A DNA stretch of 64,000 nucleotides, from positions 42,140,908 through 42,204,907 of the forward strand of contig NC_079516.1 of the NCBI RefSeq assembly GCF_000801105.2. Direction: 5' to 3'. This document shows positions 49,852-59,207 of the stretch, piece after piece. The notes beneath the pieces are model-generated. The model worked only from the letters and a program-made list of their open reading frames with translations. It was not told where the DNA came from and did no database searches. Each line of letters begins with the position of its first letter. Position 1 is the first letter of the stretch. The DNA is from Raphanus sativus. Taxonomy: Eukaryota > Streptophyta > Magnoliopsida > Brassicales > Brassicaceae. A program made the position numbers and the translations under genes.

Positions 49852-50019
49852 AACCACTACATGCTGGTTTAGTGGTAAGCGCCAAAGAAAAAGCGTCATA
49901 GGTTCCACATGCGGTGGCTACTGGGGCTAGCATTAAATCGCAAGAATACGTGGATTGTCGTCGGCCTCGTGGGATTAGTCTGGACGAAGCCTGAGATCCT
50001 CACGGTTATCAAAAAAAAA
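49852..50019 (+). mobile_element. tRNA-related SINE
   Basis: A 168-bp element flanked by a perfect 15-bp direct repeat, AAGTTCCAACTGCCT (49837-49851 and 50020-50034). It ends in TATC plus ten A's. Its head has a box A-like TGGTTTAGTGGTAAGCG and a box B-like AGGTTCCACATGC, the internal RNA polymerase III promoter arrangement of tRNA-derived SINEs. Presumably one of the Brassicaceae SINE families. Confidence 0.82.
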
Positions 50020-50034
50020 AAGTTCCAACTGCCT

Positions 50035-51483
50035 TATTTCACATAAATCCACGTGCGAGAAACGTAAAGACTTTGATTGGTGATATGTGGTGTAGTTGAT
50101 TTGTTGAGTTAGGAGTAATTTTATAAATAAAACTAATAAATTTATATGTTTAAATCATAGTTATATAAAATTATTCATTTAAACTTCTATATTTAATTGT
50201 ACATACATTCATATATTTATATAAAAAACAGAGCGGATCGGATATCCGACTATAATTTTTTAATAGTTGTGATTTGTTTATTTTTTAACGAATATTAATT
50301 TTTAATCTTTGTTTTGTTTCGAAGACTTATGAATATCTAAATTTTTCGAATCAAAACAAATAACAAATCGAATCAAAATTAACGAATTAGGACCGACCCT
50401 CAATAGAAGCTGATGACGCATGTGTTTCAGGGCAGACCAACACTAAATATTGTTTGGGGTACCTGATTCTATAGCTTTAGTGGTGAAGAAATAATACAGA
50501 ACACCTGAGGAGGTTCAAATTTCAAAAGTTTAGTTTTTAATATTTTCATGGTTTTTGTAAAATAGTGGACCAAAAAACTTTTTTTACTTCAGGGCCTAAA
50601 TATATCATGCCCGACTCTGCATAATTTTAATTTTGGTCAGCATAAAATAAAATGATGTTATTTTGGCAATTATATTTTCTATAACATACCTTGATGAAAG
50701 GAGGAAAATAATATTGTCTTGTAAACTAAATTTTTTATCGCAATCAAATTCTGGTGTTCATAAACAAGATGGACAACTGAAGGAGCCCAATCCTTCCCCA
50801 AATTAACCAAGCATATTATATAGTACGTATCACATGATTGTCGGGCGGTGATATTCGTTTATCCAGAAAGTGACCTGGTTATATAAAAATGAGACACCCT
50901 GACGTGAGTTGGGCATGAAGAGATCCAGCTTAGCTTTAGCCATAATTTAAACGACTGATCGTTTATGCAAAAGGGTCACATCCTAGCTGTCAATATATAA
51001 TAAACTCATTGGGTCACCTACTTTTTGGTCTAACAGAGACTTCCATATGCCTCTCGTAATTCATAAGAAACCAACAAATCTATTTCACCTAATAATTACA
51101 ATATTTGAACCAATGGCCTCAGACTTCAAAACAGTTAGGACAACACACAACCCAAGACACAAACAAGTCCTATATTGTTTTGCAAGTCAAACTGTAACTC
51201 TCAAACCAACATAAATGTTTCTTTAACAAGTGAAAAACATCAAATAAGATATCAAAATGTTTAATACAAGATGGAATCAGTTGAAAAAAAAATACAAGAT
51301 GGAATCAAGATTATTAATAAAGTGTACAATGCAACTATAAATTCAAACTCGAGCAAAACACAGAGATTGCATCGTTTGAATGCAATAAAAAAAAACACAC
51401 GAGATCGAAGGTGAAAGACGAGTCAATCTACCATATATGACACTGAGAGAGTAAAATAACAAACAAAAAAAAAGAATGAACCA
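50035..51483. other. Intergenic, 3' side of the ANTH gene
   Basis: AT-rich. 50390-50650 holds a TCATGCCCGACTCTGC-type scrap of unknown origin. 51250-51480 is probably the 3' untranslated region of the ANTH gene, with a short duplicated AATACAAGATGGAATCA at 51263 and 51290. Confidence 0.4.
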
Positions 51484-53361
51484 TCAGTAAAGATTGTTGT
51501 AGTAATACCCCGTTGGTGGCGGTCCCATTCCGTGAACAGGTTGCATTCCATAAGGCATTCCACCTGGAACCTGACCGGTGTTCATCTTCGCCAAACTAGC
51601 TTGACCTCTCATCCCTTCACGCTGGTATTGCTGCCATAGCTGCTGCTCTTGACTCAACAGATACTGCTTCTTCTCCATCTCCGCCATTTGCACGTAAGAA
51701 GGAGGTGGAATGGTCAGTGAAGCCGCGAACGGGTCTTGATTCACTTTCTCCACGGTTCCATCCGGTGCAGGTAAGGCCAGTACTTGAGTGTTGGTTTTAC
51801 CCGGTAAAGGTAAAGCCACGCTGCTCGCACTTCCACCAGTTAACTGAGAAGTGCTCACGTGTTGTCTAACCACTCCCTGATCGTACATTCCGTTGAGTAG
51901 CAACGAATCAAACCCACCACCTAAAGCCGCTGTCTGTTTCTCTAAGTTGCTAGCTGTTTCCACCAGTGCCAGTTCCCAATCAGCTTTCCCTGGCTCAGCC
52001 GCAGGATTCTGCCAAGCTGAAGTCACTCCATCCGAAGGGAAAGCTTTACTTCCCGGTGGACCGGCGAAGAGAGCAAGCGCGAACTTGTTCCCTTGGTCAT
52101 CATCACCAGTGACTTCATCTTCCCTTAGATCAACCAAATCCTCAGTGTATTGCGGGTTTTCCGGCTCAGCCTCAGGTGGAGGAGGAGGAGTGTAATTCTC
52201 AGGAGGAGGAAGCGCTTTGATCTCATTCATATTAGGCTCCTCTTCTTGAGCTACCGGCGGAGGAGGAGGAGGAGGAGGTTCAATCTCTTTCCTCTCAGGA
52301 CTCTTCCCTCTCTTTGCTCTATCTCTCACAAACTCTTCCAACGTCTCCAACAACTTACTCGTAATCCTCTGAACTTCCGGATACTCCGAAGATCTCCCCA
52401 CGCCAGTCTCCTTACACCAATCATAAAACGCGATGAGCTCATCGATCTGTTTGGCCGCACTCGCGTAAGCATCAAAGGCCTTGACACAATCCGTATACTC
52501 CATATCGAAAAACTTATCGAGCAAAACAGCTAGAACCTCGCAGATATCGGCGTAAAGCTTAAAACTCTCCCTCACGACTGGGTACAAGGCGATCAACACC
52601 ATCCTACTGTTCTTAGCTAAACCAGTAGGTCTCAGGTTCAAGAACCGATCCAGCAGCCTCTGTAAATGTCCCATCTTCCCGAAAATCCTCTCCTGCGTCA
52701 TTTCAGGCAACGGAGTAGCAGCTCTTCCTCCTCCTCTCATCTCAGTGACATCTCCGTAAGACCTAGTTCTCCTAGACACACCACCGTTTTCATAATCATA
52801 AGATCTCTGAGGCGGAGATCGAAAGTCAAAGTCGTCTTTTCTTCCTCTACCATTGCTATGATGGCTACTACTATTACTCTTCCTCTCGAACAAAGCCAGC
52901 TCAAGCTTCTGGTCCAAGTAACAAGCATAAGTCCTGACGAAAGCCGAGTGATCCCACGAGCTGGAATGCGCCTCGTCGCGGAAACCAGACATGTTGAGCA
53001 TCCTCGCACCTCCTCGCCGTCTCGTCGAGTGGTGGAGAATCTCTTCTTGAAAAAGAGGGTCTCCTTCGCTGAGGAGGCGGTGGAGGAGCGTGAGGGCCTT
53101 GAGAGCGACGACCCAGTCGCGCGTTTTGCCCAGACGCCGAGAGACGGAGGCGACGCAGGCGAGGACGTAGCCGCGGGAGAGGGATGTCAGGTTTAGGATC
53201 TGGCGGATGTGCTTCTCGCTCGCGGGACGGTCGTCGTCGTGGCTCGTGGCTTTCACGATGGCTACTTCGAGGTCTGGTGCCGTGTTGCTCGATACTTTCG
53301 CGATCCCGATGCTCGTCTGGTCCTTGACCGCTCCGATGGCTTTTCGAATACTCGGCGCCAT
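51484..53361 (-). CDS. ECA4: ANTH-domain clathrin assembly protein (AP180/CALM type), ECA4-like
   Basis: A single exon of 625 residues from ATG 53361 (MAPSIRKAIGAVKDQ). The ANTH domain spans about residues 20-340: ATSHDD, LTSLSRGYVLACVASVSRRLGKTRDWVVALKAL, HSSSWDHSAFVRTYACYLD, then after a Ser/Gly/Arg-rich insert the helical part MGHLQRLLDRFLNLRPTG ... MEYTDCVKAFDAYA. The C-terminus is proline-rich (PPPPPPPP) and contains a DPF motif (NQDPFAAS), a clathrin-adaptor contact, and a Gln-rich stretch. Such proteins bind phosphoinositides and help assemble clathrin coats at the plasma membrane or trans-Golgi network. The text resembles At2g25430 (ECA4) and its paralog At4g32285; I recall more identity to the former in the C-terminus, but cannot compute it. 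Intact. Confidence 0.93.
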   Translation of the reverse strand: MAPSIRKAIGAVKDQTSIGIAKVSSNTAPDLEVAIVKATSHDDDRPASEKHIRQILNLTSLSRGYVLACVASVSRRLGKTRDWVVALKALTLLHRLLSEGDPLFQEEILHHSTRRRGGARMLNMSGFRDEAHSSSWDHSAFVRTYACYLDQKLELALFERKSNSSSHHSNGRGRKDDFDFRSPPQRSYDYENGGVSRRTRSYGDVTEMRGGGRAATPLPEMTQERIFGKMGHLQRLLDRFLNLRPTGLAKNSRMVLIALYPVVRESFKLYADICEVLAVLLDKFFDMEYTDCVKAFDAYASAAKQIDELIAFYDWCKETGVGRSSEYPEVQRITSKLLETLEEFVRDRAKRGKSPERKEIEPPPPPPPPVAQEEEPNMNEIKALPPPENYTPPPPPEAEPENPQYTEDLVDLREDEVTGDDDQGNKFALALFAGPPGSKAFPSDGVTSAWQNPAAEPGKADWELALVETASNLEKQTAALGGGFDSLLLNGMYDQGVVRQHVSTSQLTGGSASSVALPLPGKTNTQVLALPAPDGTVEKVNQDPFAASLTIPPPSYVQMAEMEKKQYLLSQEQQLWQQYQREGMRGQASLAKMNTGQVPGGMPYGMQPVHGMGPPPTGYYYNNLY

Positions 53362-54289
53362 CTCCTATATTTGCATTCAAATTCGGTTAAGTTTTTTTTC
53401 TTTCTTCACATATTTGAATTTAACGGGAAAAAACATTTGAATAAATGAAATTGTTTTTTTTTTTCTTTTTGCTTTGTATCGAGTTTTATTTTCTAAAAGC
53501 TATTTCTGGAAAATACCGTTGGGAGATTTTTTTCTTCGCTAGATCTACGGAGGAAGATTCTTCGTGTGTCAGACGTCGGAAACGGTGTCGGATTGTTTGG
53601 ATATTTGACTATTTTGGTTCACGGGAGCTTTAGATCTGTAAAAGAAGAGGAGGAAGAAGATTTAGAAGACGAAATTTGGCGGTGTGAGATTCGACGAAGG
53701 GTGTCGACAAAGGTGGTGGTGTCTGAAGAGGAAGAGAAAGATATGAATTTAAGACGGGAATTGGAGTGCGTGATGACGTGGGTATAATGGAGACTTTGAT
53801 CTGGAGATATATGCGATTTCTTTTATTATTATCGGAACTGTCAGAAGCTGTCAGCTGTATGCCTGTCGGAAGGTAAATTGTTATTTGCCTAATTGATATG
53901 TTATTTTTCTGTGTGGAGAATTATGTTTTTTTTTGTGTGAATTATGTCTACCTTTTTAAAATGTAGTTAAGACATTGTGTTTCAAAAAAGAAGAAGCTAA
54001 AACTAAAAATATACTTTGAGTTAATTTTGTAGAAGCAGAAAGTATTACTTTCATTCCTTCGATTGAATACTAAAGTGTTGAGATCGATAATCAACGACGT
54101 TCCAGACTTTTTTTTAAAGGGCTATTTAGCTCAATATCAAAATTTTGGATGGTAATTGCAGAAGTGTGCAAATTTTTTATTAATTGGGGAACCATGTAAC
54201 TTAACGTACGGCTTCACGATTCTGTCCTTGAGAAATCACGTGAAATGGAAAATTTGAGTAACCTGCAACCGGCAGTTTTGACGATTTAA
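53362..54289. other. 5' flank of the ANTH gene
   Basis: Includes the leader with T-rich runs (53390-53470) and a G/A-rich stretch (53640-53780) open for about 70 codons on the plus strand. I take that as a leader/promoter feature, not a gene. The rest is AT-rich. Confidence 0.4.
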
Positions 54290-54430
54290 CAGGTTATTGA
54301 GAAAGTCAACACGGATTGAAAACCGGTTATTTTCGTGATGTGAAATGAAGAGAGAGAAGAAGATATTTTGATGAGCATACAAAATGTTTGAAGAAGAGAA
54401 AATATTTTCGGGTGGGATAAGATATTTATG
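54290..54430 (+). repeat. Locally duplicated segment, copy 1
   Basis: The order CAGGTTATTGAGAAAGTCAAC, AAAACCGGTTATTTTCG, GAAGATATTTTGATGAG, GATAAGATATTT is repeated at 56246-56392 with substitutions and small indels. Confidence 0.75.
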
Positions 54431-54682
54431 ACAAGGAGTTTCGTAGATTTTGTTCAATTTCTGGGCCAAATTATTAACCGATTAATCTAATAATTACAGA
54501 CCATCGAAATTGTTAACTGGCTAACATTAGTTGGACACCGGAATTGAGAATATAAATATACCGGTTAATTATTCGTATACATAGCGTTTGGGTTCATTGT
54601 TTTACAATGGGTTTTGGGTATAGAGTTGAACATAGGGTTTAGGTGTAGTCGTAATTAATGGGTTTTACAATGGGTTTACAAT

Positions 54683-55190
54683 CAACACTATACCCTATAT
54701 ACATTTTCTAATAAAGAACCCTAACCCCTGTGTTCAACACTATACCCTTAACACATTGTAAATTTATCAACCCTAACCCCGTATTCAACACTATACCCTA
54801 AACCCATTGTCAAATAATCAACCCAAACCTCGTATTCAATACTATACCCTAAACCCATGAACAAATAATCAACCAAAACCCTGTGGTCATCATTGTACCC
54901 TAAACCCATTTTAAATTAATCAATCCAAACCCAGTGTTCAACACTATACCCTAAACCTTTCCTCAAACAATCAACCCAAATTCCATGGTCAACACTATAC
55001 CCTAAACCCATTGTCAAATAATCAACCCAAACTCCGTGTTCAACACTATACCCTAAACATTTCCTCAAACAATCAACCCAAACTCCGTGGTCAACACTAA
55101 ACCCTAAACCCATTGTCAAATAGTCAATCCAAACCCCGTGTTCAACACTAAACCCTAAACCCTTCCTAAAACAATCAACCCAAACCACAA
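54683..55190. repeat. 51-bp minisatellite with telomere-like CCCTAAA in each unit
   Basis: Ten units begin with CAACACTA or close variants at 54683, 54735, 54786, 54837, 54888, 54939, 54991, 55041, 55092 and 55143, so the period is 51 bp. Nearly every unit contains TACCCTAAAC. In the later part, units with CCCATTGTCAAATAATCAA alternate with units with CCTTTCCTCAAACAATCAA, giving a 102-bp higher-order repeat. Because 51 is a multiple of 3, the minus strand stays open at 55188-54916 and reads as a 17-residue repeat (GLGYSVEHGVWVDYLTM and so on). I treat that as a by-product. Confidence 0.9.
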
Positions 55191-55592
55191 TGTAACAAAC
55201 TAAATCCTTATCCCTTACACTCCCTATTCCCCGAAGATAATTTTTCCTGTATTATATCTACAATCCGACCAATAAGAACAATTAGCCGAACAATCAATGT
55301 CATTAATTATAAATAGAATTGTTAGTTAAAAAACCTGGAAGTTTCTTCAATCACATGGGCGTCCTAAACCTGGAAGTTCAAATATGTAAACATCATAAAC
55401 CGGGTACAAGGTACATAAACCATAGTTGACTATACATAAAAACCGGATACAAGGTATAGAAACCAGATTCGAGTATATACATAAAAACCGCATACAAGGT
55501 ATAAAAACCGGCTACGAGTATAATTGCGTGAGTACTATTTTTGTCGACTTACAGGGACTTCGTTAGGTGATCCGGGCGGAGATGAGTAATGG
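55191..55592. repeat. Short degenerate tandem repeat
   Basis: At about 55390-55520 a 35-45 bp motif, TACATAAAAACCGGATACAAGG then TATAGAAACC, recurs three to four times. The rest is ordinary intergenic. Confidence 0.55.
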
Positions 55593-55889
55593 TTGAGATT
55601 TGCCAACCTTGATCATCTCCATCTCGCCAGTCCCGTTCTCAGAAGAGAATCGGACAAGACTCGTATGACCGCCTACAGTCCCGTCGAGGTTGTGGAGGAG
55701 TCAGAACTCCAGTTTGACTCGGTCTTTGAGTCAGAGGTAAGAGGGTCATCAGTCCCATCTTCACCCGACGATACATCATCGGTCATATTATTCTCTGAGG
55801 ATGAGGTTTGTCTCGTTCGGAGTCTCACCGACTCATCTATGAAGTGTGGTGAGCGATCGTTTTGTAAAATAGTGGGAGAAAGAGATTGA
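55593..55889 (+). other. Uncertain small open frame, acidic and Ser-rich
   Basis: An open frame of 98 codons; the first ATG is at 55663, leaving 74 residues with SELQFDSVFESEV and VPSSPDDTSSVILFSEDEV. Base composition is more even than around it. A sequence like its upstream part (ATGGTTGAGATTTGCCAACC at 55589) recurs at 56020 (ATGGCTGAGATTTTCCAAAAC). This could be the remnant of a duplicated gene. No family recognised. Confidence 0.25.
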
Positions 55890-56245
55890 TTTTTTGCACA
55901 AAAGAGAAAGAAAGTCCTGATTCTTTGCATTATTGACACTTTTTGTGTACAACCGCCTGTTTCAAGTAATCACATCTGACGTGTAACATATACTGTGTTT
56001 TGCTTTTCGTATGAATAATGGCTGAGATTTTCCAAAACATTTGCGATCATCCTCACCCTCCGCAAACACCATCTGAGGTAAATCGACATTGGTTTCTTCC
56101 ACTATATATTTTGGATAATCGACAATTCTTGAAGCAACCATTTCGATTCTAAGAGAAAACAGATTTTGCAGACAAGAATAAGAACGATACCAAGAGAAAA
56201 CAGATTTTGCAGACAATAATAAAACCTGAGATTTTGACGTTGTAT
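55890..56245. other. Intergenic with small repeats
   Basis: AGAGAAAACAGATTTTGCAGA occurs at about 56153 and 56195, and a relative occurs at about 56972. A possible ATG-initiated remnant begins at 56020 but closes after about 45 codons. Confidence 0.4.
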
Positions 56246-56392
56246 CAGGTTTTTTTTGGCTATTGAGAAGGTAAACATGCTTTTAAAACCGGTTATTTTC
56301 GAGATGTCAAGTGAAGATAAGAGAAGAAGATATTTTGATGAGGATAAAATATTTTAGAAGAGGAGAAGATATTTTCGGATGTGATAAGATAT
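56246..56392 (+). repeat. Locally duplicated segment, copy 2
   Basis: Partner of 54290-54430. It carries the same GAAGATATTTTGATGAGGATA block and then GATAAGATATTTTT. Confidence 0.75.
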
Positions 56393-56425
56393 TTTTAAAA
56401 AAGAGTTGAGAAGATTTTGTTGCAG

Positions 56426-56754
56426 ATGGTGGTGAAAAAAAAGGGATGGAGGAGATGGTGAGGAGCCACGGCGAGCTTGCGAAGGATAGACGGAGCTTGG
56501 CGCCGGAGCGTCGTCGGTATATGACGACGGCGGAGGAGGAGGGATGGAGGAGATGGTGGTAGTGATGGTAGTGATGGTGGTGAAAAAAAAAGGATGGAGG
56601 AGAAAAAAAAAGGATGGAGGAGATGGTGGTGATGGTAGTGATCCGAGTCGCTGGAAATGGTGGTGAAAAAAAAAGGATGGAGGAGATGGTGAGGAGTCAC
56701 GGCGAGCTTGCGAAGGATTGGCGGAGCTTGGCGCTAGAGCATCGTCGGTATCTG
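56426..56754 (+). repeat. Duplicated 98-bp unit with ATGGAGGAGATGGT repeats between
   Basis: 56426-56523 and 56657-56754 share ATGGTGGTGAAAAAAAA, GGATGGAGGAGATGGTGAGG, CACGGCGAGCTTGCGAAGGAT and GTCGTCGGTAT with few changes. The interval carries further GATGGAGGAGATGGTGGT units. The long antisense frame here comes from the purine-rich repeats. Confidence 0.85.
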
Positions 56755-57234
56755 ACTCGACTCGTTACTCAACCACCGTATCGTCTTTCTCTATCTCCAT
56801 GATTATAAGCTAAAGTTTTCGAATCAAGATCTGTGTGGGAGGTGCAAAAAAAAATTGTTTTGTATGAGATTCAAAATAACTGGTTTTTTAGGGTATTACT
56901 GCCGGTTTTTGTGGTCAACCGACGGTTGTAAGAGATAACATATTTTGCAGAAACGTATAAAAACGATAATTGGAGAAAACAGATTTTGCAAAGATTAATA
57001 ACACCTGAGATTTGAGATTTTGTTTCAAAAACCACATATGTTGGAAATCCAAAGTTAAAAGGAAAAATTCTAGGAGTTTTTACACTTTTAAACAAAAGAG
57101 ATATTGAACACTTTGTGTTCTTTGCATAATTATCATTTTGCGTGTTCTACCTTCTCGACCTGCTGTGACGTCAGCTAATTGATAGGTCTTTTTGCTATGA
57201 TTTCCTTACCAAATCAGAGATAGTATTGGTATTA
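56755..57234. other. Intergenic
   Basis: AT-rich with another AGAAAACAGATTTTGCA repeat (about 56972). No gene recognised. Confidence 0.4.
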
Positions 57235-57242
57235 CCACAAAT

Positions 57243-57938
57243 TAGGGGTGGGCGTTCGGGTACCCGTTCGGGTTCGGATCGGGTATTTCGGATTTTCGGG
57301 TATTTCGGTATAGGAGTGTAATATCCATTCGGGTATTTCTTTATTTCGGGTCGGGTTCGGGTATTTTTAGTTCGGATTCGGGTATTTCGGGTCGGGTTTT
57401 CGGATATTTAGATTTTGAAAAAAAATATTAAATTTTTCATTTCTCAAGTTTTTTTGTATTTAAAAAATATAAATTTCACTTAACTATCTTTTATTTTCTA
57501 ATAACTGAATGATTGATAAATTTGAAGATAACATTTTTCAAATAAAAGATAATAAATTGATTATTATTTTTAAATTTTGGATGTAACTTTTGTTAATGCA
57601 TGAAATAAAAATCTTGACATACATTTTAAGTGAGTAAAAATTCACCTTTTTTCCAATTATATGTAAATTATCTAATTTTGAAGTATGTGCATAATAAAAA
57701 TAAATATTTTGAATAAAATTAAAGAAGTAAACTAGGAATATAGACCTAAGTATACATATGTTCGGTTATCTTCGGATATCCATTCGGGTTCGGGTATTAC
57801 CCGTTCGGGTTCGGATATCCAATCTCTCCTAATTCAATACCCATTCGGGTATTTTGCTACTTCGGTTCGGTTTCGGTTTGGGTTTTTTCGGTCGGGTTCG
57901 GGTACGGGTTCGGGTATCGGGTAAAATGCCCACCCCTA
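57243..57938. mobile_element. hAT-type MITE
   Basis: A 696-bp element starting TAGGGGTGGGCGTTCGGGTA and ending TACCCGAACC...GCCCACCCCTA, flanked by the 8-bp target duplication CCACAAAT (57235-57242 and 57939-57946). An 8-bp duplication is the rule for hAT elements. The terminal 170-200 bases on each side are built of GGTTCGGGTATTTCGG variants. The AT-rich centre has no coding capacity. A decayed relative is at 4046-4440. Confidence 0.85.
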
Positions 57939-57946
57939 CCACAAAT

Positions 57947-58536
57947 GCTACGGTCGCTTTACCATCTACCTAATATCGTGTAGAAATTTTACCATCTAGT
58001 GCAAATTCCCTTTTTTAAATCTAAATATTTTAAACTATCTGGATTATTAGGAAACAACCGAACAAATCCAAGCTATACTAGATAATTTTTCGATAAATCA
58101 CAACATATCTTTCAAATTGATATTCATTTACATTTTGAACTTTAGAATTATTTAATTACTTTATTAAACTATCAAATTGGCTTGTTACTAAAGACTTAAA
58201 ATGGTTTACTTATTTATGAAGTAAAAAGGTAACTTGTTTACACCATTGTACGAGTTTTTTTAATAGTTAACTAATAAAAAAACTAACAATAAATAAACAT
58301 ATGAAAGATAATTGTAAACTAGAAATTTCAATAAAAATATTTTCTTAAATATAAAAAAGAAATAAACAACCCAAGAGCAAGCTTCTCTCTTTTTGCAGAA
58401 TGTTACTTAAATACTGTCTTTAATTTATCAAGTAAAATTTTCATTGTTATTTAAACATAACGGAGGAAGAAACAAAGAAAATATGGAAAAGTATTCCAAA
58501 ACAACTCTAATCTCTCTTTTGATAAAAAAAGATAGA
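57947..58536. other. 3' flank of the RBR gene
   Basis: AT-rich, including the probable 3' untranslated region (about 58400-58536). Nothing else seen. Confidence 0.4.
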
Positions 58537-59170
58537 TTAAAGCGAATAATACTCCCTGTAGAAGTCCTCAAACCCCCCGTCATCGTCAGATTCCGTTAAG
58601 CCACCGTAATTGTTGTAATCATCATATTCATCATCATTGCCTACTTCATTGTGAAAATCTTCATACCCCTGCGGCGCCACATCCATACCCGGAGGAAGCG
58701 GCGACAGGTCATAGCTGCAAGAACCAAATTTAGTGGATTAATGAATGAAAGGACCTAGAAAAGAGCAGAAACTTACACACGAGGTTGATGATCCACAAAG
58801 TCTTCCCAGTCGCGCCAACGAACACCATCATCATCATAATAGCATTCACACATATCCTCTTCACAAGTATGTTCTGAGTCATCATCATCATCATCATCAT
58901 CATCATCTTCATCATCATAATCACGATGGCCAGTGAGTAGACAACCCGAAGGGCATGAGTTTTGGTTCTTCTCCCACTCTACCCCACATTTGTAGCAAAA
59001 CTCATATCCACATCTACACAAACTCACAAAGCACAATGCCATTATATAATATGATTTTTTTATATGGAAGTAAAATCTGTTGTGGAACATTGTTAAAAAA
59101 AATTCATTGAGGTTGAAAAAAACTACATTTTTGGTAAATAAAATTCAAGTTTTTAAAATGGCACTTAATA

Positions 59171-59207
<37 letters not shown>

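Noticed and set aside
52150..53196. Plus-strand open frames of 127 and 176 codons, and minus-strand alternative frames to 53380
   Set aside because: All are alternative frames of the ANTH gene, whose 625-residue protein is clearly recognisable.
54916..55188. A 90-residue repeat protein on the minus strand
   Set aside because: The open frame follows from a repeat period divisible by three and has no supporting start, exon or family match.
54683..55190. CRISPR-like array or true telomere remnant
   Set aside because: There are no unique spacers between identical short repeats; the whole 51-bp unit repeats. CCCTAAA occurs once per unit and not in the uninterrupted tandem form of a telomere.
56395..56700. 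101-codon minus-strand frame rich in His/Pro/Ser
   Set aside because: Produced by GGTGGTGAAAAA and GATGGAGGAGATGG repeats; low complexity.
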